DNA of 33,179 nt. It comes from a virus. Numbering within the stretch: the first letter of the stretch is position 1; each line of letters starts with the position of its first letter. Made by a program: the position numbers and the translations under genes. The stretch spans positions 1-33,179 of IMG/VR virus record IMGVR_UViG_3300049893_001356; one strand, 5' to 3'. Positions 13,587-21,494 of the stretch are shown one piece after another. Below the pieces are notes generated by a model. That model had not been told where the DNA came from. It saw only the letters and a program-made list of their open reading frames with translations, and searched no databases.

Positions 13587-13712
13587 ATGCTGGTGTTCCC
13601 GCTCTGCCTTGGCATCGGGCTGACCCACTACACTGCTCAAGTCCTTTCGCAAACAATGCGGCTGGGCGACCTGATACCCGTCAGGATCACATCTCAAAAC
13701 CACGTTGGATGA
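13587..13712 (+). CDS. 41-residue hydrophobic small protein
   Basis: This gene runs from ATG 13587 to TGA 13710-13712. The product starts MLVFPLCLGIGLTHYTAQVL, a hydrophobic N-terminus that could insert in or lie on the membrane, and ends in a polar tail (LGDLIPVRITSQNHVG). Support comes from a near-ideal ribosome site (AGGAG, 9-base spacing), the hairpin that covers it, and the strong terminator that starts at its stop codon. A small membrane-active peptide (lysis aid, superinfection factor or toxin) is possible but unproven. Nothing else is visible in the 119-base leader 13468-13586 apart from A/T-rich tracts. Confidence 0.6.
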   Translation: MLVFPLCLGIGLTHYTAQVLSQTMRLGDLIPVRITSQNHVG

Positions 13713-13744
13713 AAGGAGTCGTGTCCGCCCACGGCTCCTTTTTT
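13712..13744. terminator. bidirectional rho-independent terminator
   Basis: AAAGGAG-T-CGTG and CACG-G-CTCCTTT pair over 12 positions, including one U-G wobble, around a 6-base loop (13724-13729). Six T follow on the plus strand (13739-13744). On the minus strand the stem is followed by TTTC. It sits between the small rightward gene and the end of the leftward late operon. Confidence 0.88.
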
Positions 13745-14045
13745 ATGTGACTTCAAGCCACCCGCCAGGCACTGCATCAGGTTCGCTGTTGTCCCCATCG
13801 TCCAGCTTCAGGTAGCGGTTGCCCTGGTGGATCACAACAGTGCCTGGGTCGTAGTCAACACCTGCCTGCCACTCGGCGATGTAGGGCGGCACATAACCGC
13901 CTTGATCAATCACCGGGACGTAGCCAGGGTCCTTGGCTTTTTTTGCCAGCTCTGCCAGGTTCTTTTGATGCTTGTCTCGCCGCGACTCATAGCTGCTCAG
14001 TGCAGCATTGATCGCGTCAAACTCAGCCTTGTTGTTGGCCATCAT
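13743..14045 (-). CDS. small tail-fibre-associated protein with carbohydrate-binding-like C-terminus
   Basis: This 100-residue protein has a helical N-terminus (1-40, with NNKAEFDAINAALSSYESRR) and a C-terminal segment (about 57-100) with the spacing of carbohydrate-binding module 5/12: AEWQAGVDYDPGTVVIHQG, a YLKL strand, then GGWLEV. It would bind polysaccharide at the host surface or assist the adjacent fibre. It is the last gene of the late operon and overlaps the 597-aa fibre stop region by 4 bases (ATGA). Confidence 0.65.
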   Translation of the reverse strand: MMANNKAEFDAINAALSSYESRRDKHQKNLAELAKKAKDPGYVPVIDQGGYVPPYIAEWQAGVDYDPGTVVIHQGNRYLKLDDGDNSEPDAVPGGWLEVT

Positions 14046-15835
14046 CGTGCTGGAGTTACGGTGTTCGACGTTTTTGTCACCGTGCCTGCGGCGTTACTTG
14101 CTTGCACCACCGCAGTGATCGTTGTACCGCTTGGCAACTCCTTATCCGGTGCATTGCCTGATGGGAACGTCGCGGGGAATGTCAGCTCAGGTGCTACTGA
14201 ATTGGTCATCGTCACAAAGCCAGGATCAGCCGATTGCATGTCGGTGACGGCACCTGCAGCATTGAACTTCAAATAGAGACGAACACCGTCTGCCGCCTTT
14301 GTCGTCTTGATCTTCTGGCCAACAGCCCAAGCATTACTGGGCGGCGCAATAGTTACATGCGTATCGTCAACCTCGGCCAAGTCAGAAGGCCCCGCCCCAG
14401 CCGGCTCAGAAGTAACCCGATCGTTCACTCTGAACCCATCTGTAAACGCGCCCGCAAGCGTAATTCGCGTGGCCCCTAGCGGGTATGCACTAAGCAGGGT
14501 TTGAGCGTCGTTGCCAACTGCGATCCATTTGCCGCCACTGGTGTTCACCATCCACAACGACTGCCTTGGGGTGTAGGTATTTTTCCACGTTATTCCGTCT
14601 AGCGATGTCGCAATGATGAAGCCAGCAGCAACCCACATCCCGTCGATGTACGAAACGCCATTGAAGCCATAAGTGCTTGTAAGGGCTGGCCGAAGAGTCC
14701 AGTTAGCGCCATCGGGGGAGGTGTAGATGATGTCCCTAATTACGCCGCTAACGCTTGATTCGGCGCCGACCAGCACCAGCAGCGGCTGCCCCGAACCGTC
14801 AAGTCCCCAAGTTGCATACTGAATGTAATGCGTCGCCTTTGGGTCGAATGATGGGAGGGTTCCAGATGCCTGCCACGTAATTCCCTTGTCGATAGACCTA
14901 TAGGTAGTGGCGACAACCCCCTGCAGATAGAAGACTCTATTGCGATAGGAAAGCCCGCGAAAATTACTAACACCCGCCTGCACGTCGCTTTGCTGCCATG
15001 TTGCACCGTCGTCATGCGAAATGCACACATAGTCAAAGTCTCCAGAGGCCATCCACACCCCATCCCCAAAGATGATCCTGCGCACTGTTGTCCCAGGTCC
15101 CTTTGTGCAACGAGAACGAGTCGTCCACGTGGCCCCTCCGTCACTGGATGTCAGGGCCACACCGTCAGCGGCCGTCATCAACAAGCCGGTGTCAGGTCTT
15201 CTCGCAAGGGCGTAGCAATTTTGGGACGCTGCTTGGGTCGTTGTCCAGGTCGCTCCGTTATCTGTGCTGATTTGCATCCGCCCACCGCTCCCGCATTTGA
15301 TCCAGCGGTCGTTCCCTAAATACAGCACGGAGAAACTTGACAAGGGCTCCTTCGCGTCAGGGTGTTCGGCCCACGGGCTTGGAGCCAGCGTTGTTGCTGC
15401 CGTGATGGCGTTTGTAGAAATGATCGTCCCCGTAAGACGGCCCTGCACATAGGCTTTCAAGCCAATCGTTGCGGCAGGCTGCCCTGCATCGGTCAACGTG
15501 ATTGTCGTCTTGAACTTCTGGCTGGTGAAGGCCGGAGCTGCGGCATCTTCTTCAGACAGCACAACCGTGCCAATAACTGCAGCCCGCTGCAGGATGGCCC
15601 GCATCAACGCACCAGTGGCCTTGTAATCAACGCCACCGCGATTGACCAGGAACAGGTCAGTGTCTAGGAAGTTGCCTGCCAGGAACTTAGCGCCAGTAAT
15701 CTTGTAATCAACGCCAGCGCGGTTGATCAGCAACACATCGGTGGCTTGAACCTTGGTCATGGCCAGGTTGCTGGCCATCTTGTAGTCAGTGCCAGCACGG
15801 TTGACCAGCAGTAGATCGGCGGTTGCAATAGCCAT
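14042..15835 (-). CDS. tail fibre/receptor-binding protein with Asp-box repeats
   Basis: This is a 597-residue protein. The N-terminus has three copies of a short unit: DLLLVNRAGTDYK, DVLLINRAGVDYK and DLFLVNRGGVDYK. A central region (about residues 185-420) contains six Asp-box/BNR-type motifs: STDNGATW, SSDGGATW, SHDDGATW, SIDKGITW, TSPDGANW and TSLDGITW. These mark beta-propellers of the sialidase type and suggest glycan binding or hydrolysis. The C-terminus (about 500-597) is Ig-like with PELTFPATFPSG and TKTSNTVTPA. I see no sialidase catalytic RIP motif, so binding is likelier than cleavage. It lies at the distal end of the fibre cluster. Confidence 0.82.
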   Translation of the reverse strand: MAIATADLLLVNRAGTDYKMASNLAMTKVQATDVLLINRAGVDYKITGAKFLAGNFLDTDLFLVNRGGVDYKATGALMRAILQRAAVIGTVVLSEEDAAAPAFTSQKFKTTITLTDAGQPAATIGLKAYVQGRLTGTIISTNAITAATTLAPSPWAEHPDAKEPLSSFSVLYLGNDRWIKCGSGGRMQISTDNGATWTTTQAASQNCYALARRPDTGLLMTAADGVALTSSDGGATWTTRSRCTKGPGTTVRRIIFGDGVWMASGDFDYVCISHDDGATWQQSDVQAGVSNFRGLSYRNRVFYLQGVVATTYRSIDKGITWQASGTLPSFDPKATHYIQYATWGLDGSGQPLLVLVGAESSVSGVIRDIIYTSPDGANWTLRPALTSTYGFNGVSYIDGMWVAAGFIIATSLDGITWKNTYTPRQSLWMVNTSGGKWIAVGNDAQTLLSAYPLGATRITLAGAFTDGFRVNDRVTSEPAGAGPSDLAEVDDTHVTIAPPSNAWAVGQKIKTTKAADGVRLYLKFNAAGAVTDMQSADPGFVTMTNSVAPELTFPATFPSGNAPDKELPSGTTITAVVQASNAAGTVTKTSNTVTPAR

Positions 15836-15838
15836 CGG

Positions 15839-18310
15839 TCAGGGCAGCGCAGGCAGAGTGGAGATGTTCTTGGCCAAGTAGCCGTCATGCAGCGCCTTAG
15901 GCGTGACAGCCTTAGCGGTATCCGTGCCGGTGGTTGCCTCAGCGCTGGTGGCCAGCTGCACCACGCCCTTGGCTGCAGTGGTGGCATCTGCAGGTGTGTA
16001 GGTGTGCGCTTTCAACTGAGCGGCATCCACGACGCGGCCAGCCGTACCAGCGGTAATCGCTGCAGCATCTGCCAGCTGCACCACACCCTTGGCGCTGGTG
16101 GTGGCATCACCTGTCTTGCTCTGCAGCGCTGTGACGTTGGTTTGCAGCGTGGTGACGTTGGTGGTTGCCGTGGTGACGGCATCGTTGGTGGTCTTCAGTT
16201 GAGCGGCGTCCACCACACGGCCCGCTGTTCCGGCGGTGACCGCTGCAGCATCTGCCAAACGAACAACGCCGTTGGCGGTAGTCGTTGCTGCAGGTAAAGC
16301 ACCCACAGCCACCAAATCACCTGGAGTCTTGGGGCCCAGGGTGGTGCCAGTGCGGCTCCACATCACGGCGCCCTGCACAAACGCCGTTGTCGCCAGCTGT
16401 GTGGTGCTGGTGCCTGCCGCAGCCGTTGGCGCCGATGGTGTTCCGGTGAAGGTTGGGCCGTTCAGCTCCGCCAGGCTGTGCCAGTTAGTGCCGTCGTAGA
16501 TCTTCACCACGGGCACTGCGCCGTTGGTGTCGGTCCAGAGCGTTCCTTTGGTGGGGCTGGTTGGTGCGCTGGTGCCGGCCGATCCGGCCAGCGCCGTGAT
16601 GGCAGCTTTGACGCCAGCGGCCGTGACCGCTTTGGCGGTATCGGTGCCCGTCTGCGCTTCTGCTGCAGTGGCCAGTTGCACCACGCCCTTCGCCGTAGCG
16701 GTGGCATCGCTGCCACTCACCACAGGCGCTGTCGCCGTACCGCCGATCGTGATGCCGGTATTAGCGCCAGCGGTGACGCTGGTGACGCCGGTGGTGGAGC
16801 CCACGCCAGCGCCGGCCCATTCCGTGCCATCCCACACCAGCAGCTCATGCAGTGACACGGCGGTGCCAGCCAGTCCGGTCCAGCTCGCGGCGGCAACGCC
16901 TGCCTTGCTGGCGATGTAGACATCCCCTGTCGCAGGTGTGGCTGGCGCAGCGGTGGTGGGGTCGATCGGTCCCTTGAAGGTCAGCGCCGCTGGAAAGGTG
17001 ATGCTCAGCGTGCCATCGCTGCCGATCGTGTAGCCCGTGCCCTTCTTGATGCCGCCCAGCGTGGTGGCATCCGCAATCGGCAACGTGTAGGCCGCCGGAA
17101 TGGTCGGCTTGTTCTTGATGTAGGCGTCGCTGGTGGTTGTGGTCTCGTTCCAGTCCGCCTGAACGTTGACCTCAGCGCCAGCAGCAATGCCGTCGAGCTT
17201 GGTCTTGTCCGCTGCGCTCATCGCGCCAGACGCGGCGTTGGTGGCGTCGCTGATGCTGATCGCCCGCGTCGCACCAGTGCCGCTTGTGGTGATCGGAGCC
17301 GTGCCGGTGATGCCGGTGATGCCGCCGCCTGTTGCTGTGGCGATGGCGTCATTCACCACCTTCAACTGAGCGGGGGTGACCGCCAGATTCGTTGCAGTGC
17401 CGGTAGTCGCTTCCGTGTTGGTGGCGATCCGAATCACACCTTTGACGGTGCTGGTGGCATCAGGTGTGGTGGCCGCCGCCACCGCATTGATGTGATCCCA
17501 TTTGGCGCCATCCCACAGGATCCAGTCACCAGCAGCCACCGTGGCGCCAGCCGCGCCGGTGAAGCTGGCGTCAGCTGTGCCCGCCTTGCTCACTACATAC
17601 AACCCATCCACCTTCGGGGTTGCAGGGGCTGCGACCGTCACGTCCAACGCACCGGCGTAGGTGATGGCTCCTGTGACCGAGGCGTCCAAGGTGCCATCGG
17701 CGCTCACCGTCAAATTGGTGCCGACCTTGATGCCACCAAGGGTGGTTGTCGTTGCCGGAGGCAGTGTGTAGGCCGCTGCCGTAATGGCGGTGTTTGTTGC
17801 CTTCAGCAGGTCAGCAGTCACCACGCGGTCACTCGCACCAGCGGTGACATCTGCTGCTGTCGCTAACTGCGAAATGCCTGCAGCACTGGTGGTGGCTGTC
17901 GGCACCACAGAGTCCACAGTGGCCCAGCCGGTGCCTGAGTACACCTTCAGGACCGGGGAGCCGGTGCCAGAGGTATCCACCCACAGATCACCCTTGGCCG
18001 GTGCTGGCGGGTGCGTTGTGCTGGCGGGTGCGCCGCTACTACCAGCCACCAGCCAGTTGGTGCCGTCGTAGATCTTCAGCGTGGGCGACGCTGGCCGCGT
18101 GGTGTCGAGCCACAGCCACCCCGCTGATGGGGTCGTAGGTGCCGATGTGCTGCGACTGACGCCGGTGATGCGGCGCACAGCACCAGCTGAGTCCTTGATC
18201 GTGAGGAACGGGTCGGCTGCGTTGAAATTGACAGCAATCTGCCCTTCATCAAGCTGCGCAGGCGTTGGCAACTTGCCTGAGACAGAGCTGCGTAAGTGAC
18301 GGTGGTACAC
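15839..18310 (-). CDS. long tail fibre protein with phage fibre repeats
   Basis: This is an 823-residue low-complexity structural protein. The start is GTG at 18310 (first residues YHRHLRSSVSGKLPT), where the common fibre N-terminus VSGKLPTPAQLDEGQIAVNF begins. Six copies of the phage tail-fibre repeat are visible, typified by KGVVQLATAAEA and GTDTAKAVT. There are also three LWxDTx...KIYDGTNW modules and two TTLGGIK...SADGTL modules. Two longer related segments (near GDWILWDGAKW and ELLVWDGTEW) are internal duplications. Such repeats form trimeric shafts and shuffle readily by recombination. The region 18311-18366 just upstream carries two 12-bp palindromes. Confidence 0.85.
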   Translation of the reverse strand: MYHRHLRSSVSGKLPTPAQLDEGQIAVNFNAADPFLTIKDSAGAVRRITGVSRSTSAPTTPSAGWLWLDTTRPASPTLKIYDGTNWLVAGSSGAPASTTHPPAPAKGDLWVDTSGTGSPVLKVYSGTGWATVDSVVPTATTSAAGISQLATAADVTAGASDRVVTADLLKATNTAITAAAYTLPPATTTTLGGIKVGTNLTVSADGTLDASVTGAITYAGALDVTVAAPATPKVDGLYVVSKAGTADASFTGAAGATVAAGDWILWDGAKWDHINAVAAATTPDATSTVKGVIRIATNTEATTGTATNLAVTPAQLKVVNDAIATATGGGITGITGTAPITTSGTGATRAISISDATNAASGAMSAADKTKLDGIAAGAEVNVQADWNETTTTSDAYIKNKPTIPAAYTLPIADATTLGGIKKGTGYTIGSDGTLSITFPAALTFKGPIDPTTAAPATPATGDVYIASKAGVAAASWTGLAGTAVSLHELLVWDGTEWAGAGVGSTTGVTSVTAGANTGITIGGTATAPVVSGSDATATAKGVVQLATAAEAQTGTDTAKAVTAAGVKAAITALAGSAGTSAPTSPTKGTLWTDTNGAVPVVKIYDGTNWHSLAELNGPTFTGTPSAPTAAAGTSTTQLATTAFVQGAVMWSRTGTTLGPKTPGDLVAVGALPAATTTANGVVRLADAAAVTAGTAGRVVDAAQLKTTNDAVTTATTNVTTLQTNVTALQSKTGDATTSAKGVVQLADAAAITAGTAGRVVDAAQLKAHTYTPADATTAAKGVVQLATSAEATTGTDTAKAVTPKALHDGYLAKNISTLPALP

Positions 18311-18366
18311 GGCTATCTAGCCAAGGTCGCGCCTATCTAGGCGTGCCACCAATCTAGGTAGCGCCT
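18311..18366. repeat. phased CTATCTAG palindromes between fibre genes
   Basis: GGCTATCTAGCC (18311-18322) and GCCTATCTAGGC (18331-18342) are arm-perfect palindromes exactly 20 bases apart, with a related AATCTAGG at 18351-18358. On the minus strand TAGATA in each could serve as a -10 element. The 2-base centre makes RNA hairpins unlikely, so they look like protein-binding sites or recombination sites between the two fibre genes. Confidence 0.5.
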
Positions 18367-20148
18367 CTAATAAGTCCCTGCATCAAGGAAGGGAACATTG
18401 ATCCACTGACCCGAGCGGAACTGCAGGACATCGCCTTCAGCCGGTGTGGTCAGCGTGACATCAAGCAGGTCATCCAACCGGCTGACGGTGCTGCCACCGC
18501 CCCCTCCGCCACCGCTAAGGGTGTCAATTCTGGAATAGCCGGGGGCTGCGCCATTGCACAGGATCCAGTCACCAGGATCGAAGCTGGTGCCTGTCAGTAC
18601 AGGCGTGGCATTACCCGCGACATTGCAGACGAAGTAAATGCCCGTGCGAGCGTCAGTTGCGGCAGGGATGGCATCGCCAGTCTTGAGACCTTCTACCGTG
18701 CCGAATTGCGTGACGCCGGTGATCAGACCAGTGGCTGCATCAAAAGTGCCGCAATAGCGCAGGTTTTCAGCACTCAGTCGGCCGATGCCGATGCTGAACC
18801 ATGAATTGGAGTTCCACATGCGCAGGGCGCCGGTGGATTCCTGCAGCCAGATCGTCCCAGCGTGAATCCCGGTCGTAGGTGGAGTGGTCTCCTGGATGAA
18901 GGCGATGCTGTAATCCGCCAGCATCTGCCGCGTGATTGATCCAGCCTGCAGTCGCGCAGCGGGCAGGAAGCCGGTGGTGATCTTGCCAGCATCCACCGAA
19001 GCGATGTCTGCATCGGTGACCTGGACGGCACCAGCAACAACGTGGCCGGCAGCGTCGGTGGTCACCTTCGCGTAGCTGCCCGCAGGTGCGGCGCTGTTGG
19101 TGTGGCTCAACGCACCGTCAGCTGCAACGCTGAGCGATGGGCCTTTGACGATGACGCCACCCAGAGTGGTGGGGGTAGCAATGCTCAACTTGCCGTCGGC
19201 AGCGACGCTGGTTCCGGCTCCTGGCATCACGGCGCCGACTGTGCTGCTCAGTGCAATGGGCAGGTCACCACCCAGTAGCTTGCGGAAGAGCGGCTTGCCA
19301 TCAGCGCCGTTGGGAGCCGCCCAGACCGTGTTGGCGATCTGGTTGTCGAGGTCGATGGAGACGCTGGTGGCGGCTCCGCTGGTGACGGTGACCGCTAATG
19401 GCGTACCGCTATCGGTGACAGCCAGCGTCTGGATGCCGGCGTGCTGCACCCAACCCGTTGCTGTGTAGGTGTAGGCAGAGCCGGTGGTTGTGTTAAAGCC
19501 ACCCTGGCCGACGAACTTGCCAGGCGTCGTCGGCGCTCCGCTCAGCACGACCGATGCCGATTGATCCGCCAACTTGGCGGCAGTGACGCCGCCATCTGCC
19601 AGGGCGCGGGTGCTGACGGCTCCAGTGCCGAGCTTGGCCTCCACCACGGCACCGGCCGCAATGGTGGCGGGGAAGGTGCCTTTGCCAGAGCCGGTGACAT
19701 CACCCGTCAGGACGATGAGCTGGTCGCCGGTGTTGGTGCCGCTGCTGGTGCCGCTGAAATTGCTGCCATCCACCCAGCTGCCACTGCGCAGCGCCAAGGT
19801 GCCAAGGCCAAGCGTTGTGCGCTGCCCCGCTGCGTCGGCTGCGGCCAATAGCGCACGACCGACAGCAGTGCAGGCGAGTTCCTGCGCAAAGCCAGAGCCG
19901 CTGGCGCGGCCCAGCACCACATCACCTTGGCTGACTTGGATGTTGCTGGCGGATACGCCAGAGCTGAAATCAATCTTGGCTACGGGGATCGAGCCCGCAT
20001 CCATATTGATGACGACACCCTCCAACAAATCCTTGGCGGTGATCGCCTTCGTTTCTGACGCCGATAGGTCGGCAATCGGCAGCAAGTCAGTGGGGGAGAC
20101 ACCGGCCTCGGGCAGGCGTGTCAGCGCCGAGATCCTGGTGTCTGCCAC
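18367..20148 (-). CDS. tail fibre/structural protein (593 aa)
   Basis: This protein starts MADTRISALTRLPEAGV. Its N-terminal unit (ISALTRL...PTDLLPIADLSASETKAIT) is a module I associate with virion fibre proteins. It is rich in G, A, T and S, and contains an SGTNTGDQ segment (about 133-140) known from fibre proteins and a TTLGGVIV...AADGAL repeat shared with the 823-aa fibre. Near the C-terminus a GDWILCNGAAPG module matches the one in that fibre, and a glycine run (SGGGGGGG) precedes the end. It is probably a fibre that connects the tip to the distal fibres, which is an inference from order. Confidence 0.72.
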   Translation of the reverse strand: MADTRISALTRLPEAGVSPTDLLPIADLSASETKAITAKDLLEGVVINMDAGSIPVAKIDFSSGVSASNIQVSQGDVVLGRASGSGFAQELACTAVGRALLAAADAAGQRTTLGLGTLALRSGSWVDGSNFSGTSSGTNTGDQLIVLTGDVTGSGKGTFPATIAAGAVVEAKLGTGAVSTRALADGGVTAAKLADQSASVVLSGAPTTPGKFVGQGGFNTTTGSAYTYTATGWVQHAGIQTLAVTDSGTPLAVTVTSGAATSVSIDLDNQIANTVWAAPNGADGKPLFRKLLGGDLPIALSSTVGAVMPGAGTSVAADGKLSIATPTTLGGVIVKGPSLSVAADGALSHTNSAAPAGSYAKVTTDAAGHVVAGAVQVTDADIASVDAGKITTGFLPAARLQAGSITRQMLADYSIAFIQETTPPTTGIHAGTIWLQESTGALRMWNSNSWFSIGIGRLSAENLRYCGTFDAATGLITGVTQFGTVEGLKTGDAIPAATDARTGIYFVCNVAGNATPVLTGTSFDPGDWILCNGAAPGYSRIDTLSGGGGGGGSTVSRLDDLLDVTLTTPAEGDVLQFRSGQWINVPFLDAGTY

Positions 20149-20180
20149 AGCTTCCGGGGTGCTACAGGGCTCCCCTCAGG

Positions 20181-21053
20181 TTAGTCCGTAGGTTCAGTCA
20201 GCAAGAAGTCAATGTCCTGCTCACGCATGATCCGGTCGTAGTCCTCCTTGAGGATGTAGCCGGACGGTTCGCCAACACGTAGGTGGAACTCGCCGCTGGT
20301 TACAAAGTCGAGCGCCACGGTGATCACGCCGGTGGGATCGACCTCGATGCCGGTGCGGGTGGCGATTGCCGTGATCTCGTAGAACACAGGCTTGCCGTCG
20401 AGGCCGTCGGTGAGTTGCAGGATCGCGTCGAACTGCGCGCCCAGCTCGGTGCGCAAGATGATCTGCGGCAGCAGGATGCTCATCTCCTGGTCGTTTGGGG
20501 CCGCGTCACACAGAGCACGCTTGGCCTGGAACCAGCAGTCGATCGTGCCGCTGCCGGTGATGTTGCCTGCGCTGAACTGCTCGGTGAACAGATCACCCAG
20601 GCTCGTCGTATCAATCGCAGCGCGATCTGTATTGAACGTGAAGCGCCGCACACCTCCCAAGACGTGGTGGCCGGTGTCCCTCACATTCACCTGAATGGGG
20701 ATCGGCGCCCCGTTGAACTCAACCATCTCGCCGGCCTTGTCCTTGTCGTTGTTCAGAGCGCCTTCAAAGCTCTGGAACATCCGCACACCACCCATCGAGT
20801 TGATGTGGGCGTAAATCATGGCGTTGTGATGGACCCGCTTATCTGGCCACCAATCAGGCTCGATGAAGATCAGACCTCGCGGGTCGCTCGTTGAGATCTC
20901 CAGGCGGTCGCCCTGAATCAAGTTGGCGTCAGATCCCTCAAAGCCGAATCGCTTGATCAGCGTGTTGATGTCTTCCGGCCGCACCAAGCTCTGAAATGAG
21001 ATGCCAGTGCGGCGGCGCAGCTGCACACAGCCCTGATCGCCGGTGGTAAACAT
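20181..21053 (-). CDS. tail protein with a tail-tube-like domain (290 aa)
   Basis: This 290-residue protein starts MFTTGDQGCVQLRRRTG. Residues about 130-265 resemble a tail-tube fold: RRFTFNTDRAAIDTTSL, GSGTIDCWF, then VTVALDFVTSGEFHLR-type closing strands (here ITVALDFVTSG). The N-terminal 125 residues are distinct (DINTLIKRFGFEGSD, EPDWWPDKRVHH). It follows the smaller tube-like protein, with a 1-base overlap at 21053. Possibly part of a distal tail ring or fibre collar; the function is inferred from fold resemblance and place. Confidence 0.6.
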   Translation of the reverse strand: MFTTGDQGCVQLRRRTGISFQSLVRPEDINTLIKRFGFEGSDANLIQGDRLEISTSDPRGLIFIEPDWWPDKRVHHNAMIYAHINSMGGVRMFQSFEGALNNDKDKAGEMVEFNGAPIPIQVNVRDTGHHVLGGVRRFTFNTDRAAIDTTSLGDLFTEQFSAGNITGSGTIDCWFQAKRALCDAAPNDQEMSILLPQIILRTELGAQFDAILQLTDGLDGKPVFYEITAIATRTGIEVDPTGVITVALDFVTSGEFHLRVGEPSGYILKEDYDRIMREQDIDFLLTEPTD

Positions 21054-21484
21054 CAGCCCAGCCCTCGCTTGAGATCACCGTTCACGGTGAAATCCACGCT
21101 TACTTTGGAGACCTCGCCCGAGTCGCTGCCAAGGTCGGCGCGGGTGAGGTAGGCATCCACCAGCAGCCGATCCGCTGCCGTGGTGCCCACTGCCAGTTCC
21201 AACGACACCAGATCGCTTTCGTTCAGCTCACCTACGCGCACCAAGCGCTGCAGCAAGCTGTTGAACTCCGTGTTGATTTGACGGTCTCTGAACCCCAAGC
21301 GGTAATAGAACAGTTGCGCCGTTCCGGTCGCGCTCTTCATCCCCGGCCTGTAGGTCGGTGCGAACTGCTCGACCGTTGTGGTCTCCAGCAGATCGGTGGA
21401 CACGCTCAACGTCCAGCCGCGCACCTTGGCGACGGGTTTGCCCAGATACAGGAGGCTGCCGTGTCGTCCGCTGAAGAAACTCAT
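21053..21484 (-). CDS. small tail-tube-like protein (143 aa)
   Basis: This 143-residue protein starts MSFFSGRHGSLLYLGKPVAK. The pattern GWTLSVSTDLLETTTVEQF, then TGTAQLFYY, and finally VSVDFTVNGDL parallels the major tail protein encoded at 31910-32983 (EWSMDFSREEIDITT, GSGTMNVLF, ATINFNLSG). It looks like a paralogous single-domain tube protein placed after the tip protein J. It could form a distal ring joining tip and fibres. ATG at 21484 begins 11 bases after the J-like stop. Confidence 0.62.
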   Translation of the reverse strand: MSFFSGRHGSLLYLGKPVAKVRGWTLSVSTDLLETTTVEQFAPTYRPGMKSATGTAQLFYYRLGFRDRQINTEFNSLLQRLVRVGELNESDLVSLELAVGTTAADRLLVDAYLTRADLGSDSGEVSKVSVDFTVNGDLKRGLG

Positions 21485-21494
21485 GGCGCCGTCC

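Noticed and set aside
13570-13655. Possible tRNA-like sequence near GGACT...AGTCC
   Set aside because: Only a 5-bp end pairing; no T-loop or anticodon arm could be drawn, and a good small gene occupies the place.
13496-13750. 84-codon plus-strand frame over the intergenic hairpin and terminator
   Set aside because: It crosses the terminator and lacks a ribosome site; the 41-aa frame in another phase has an ideal one.
15839-20148. Diversity-generating retroelement acting on the fibre genes
   Set aside because: No reverse transcriptase gene or adenine-rich template repeat is visible; the repeats are ordinary fibre repeats.
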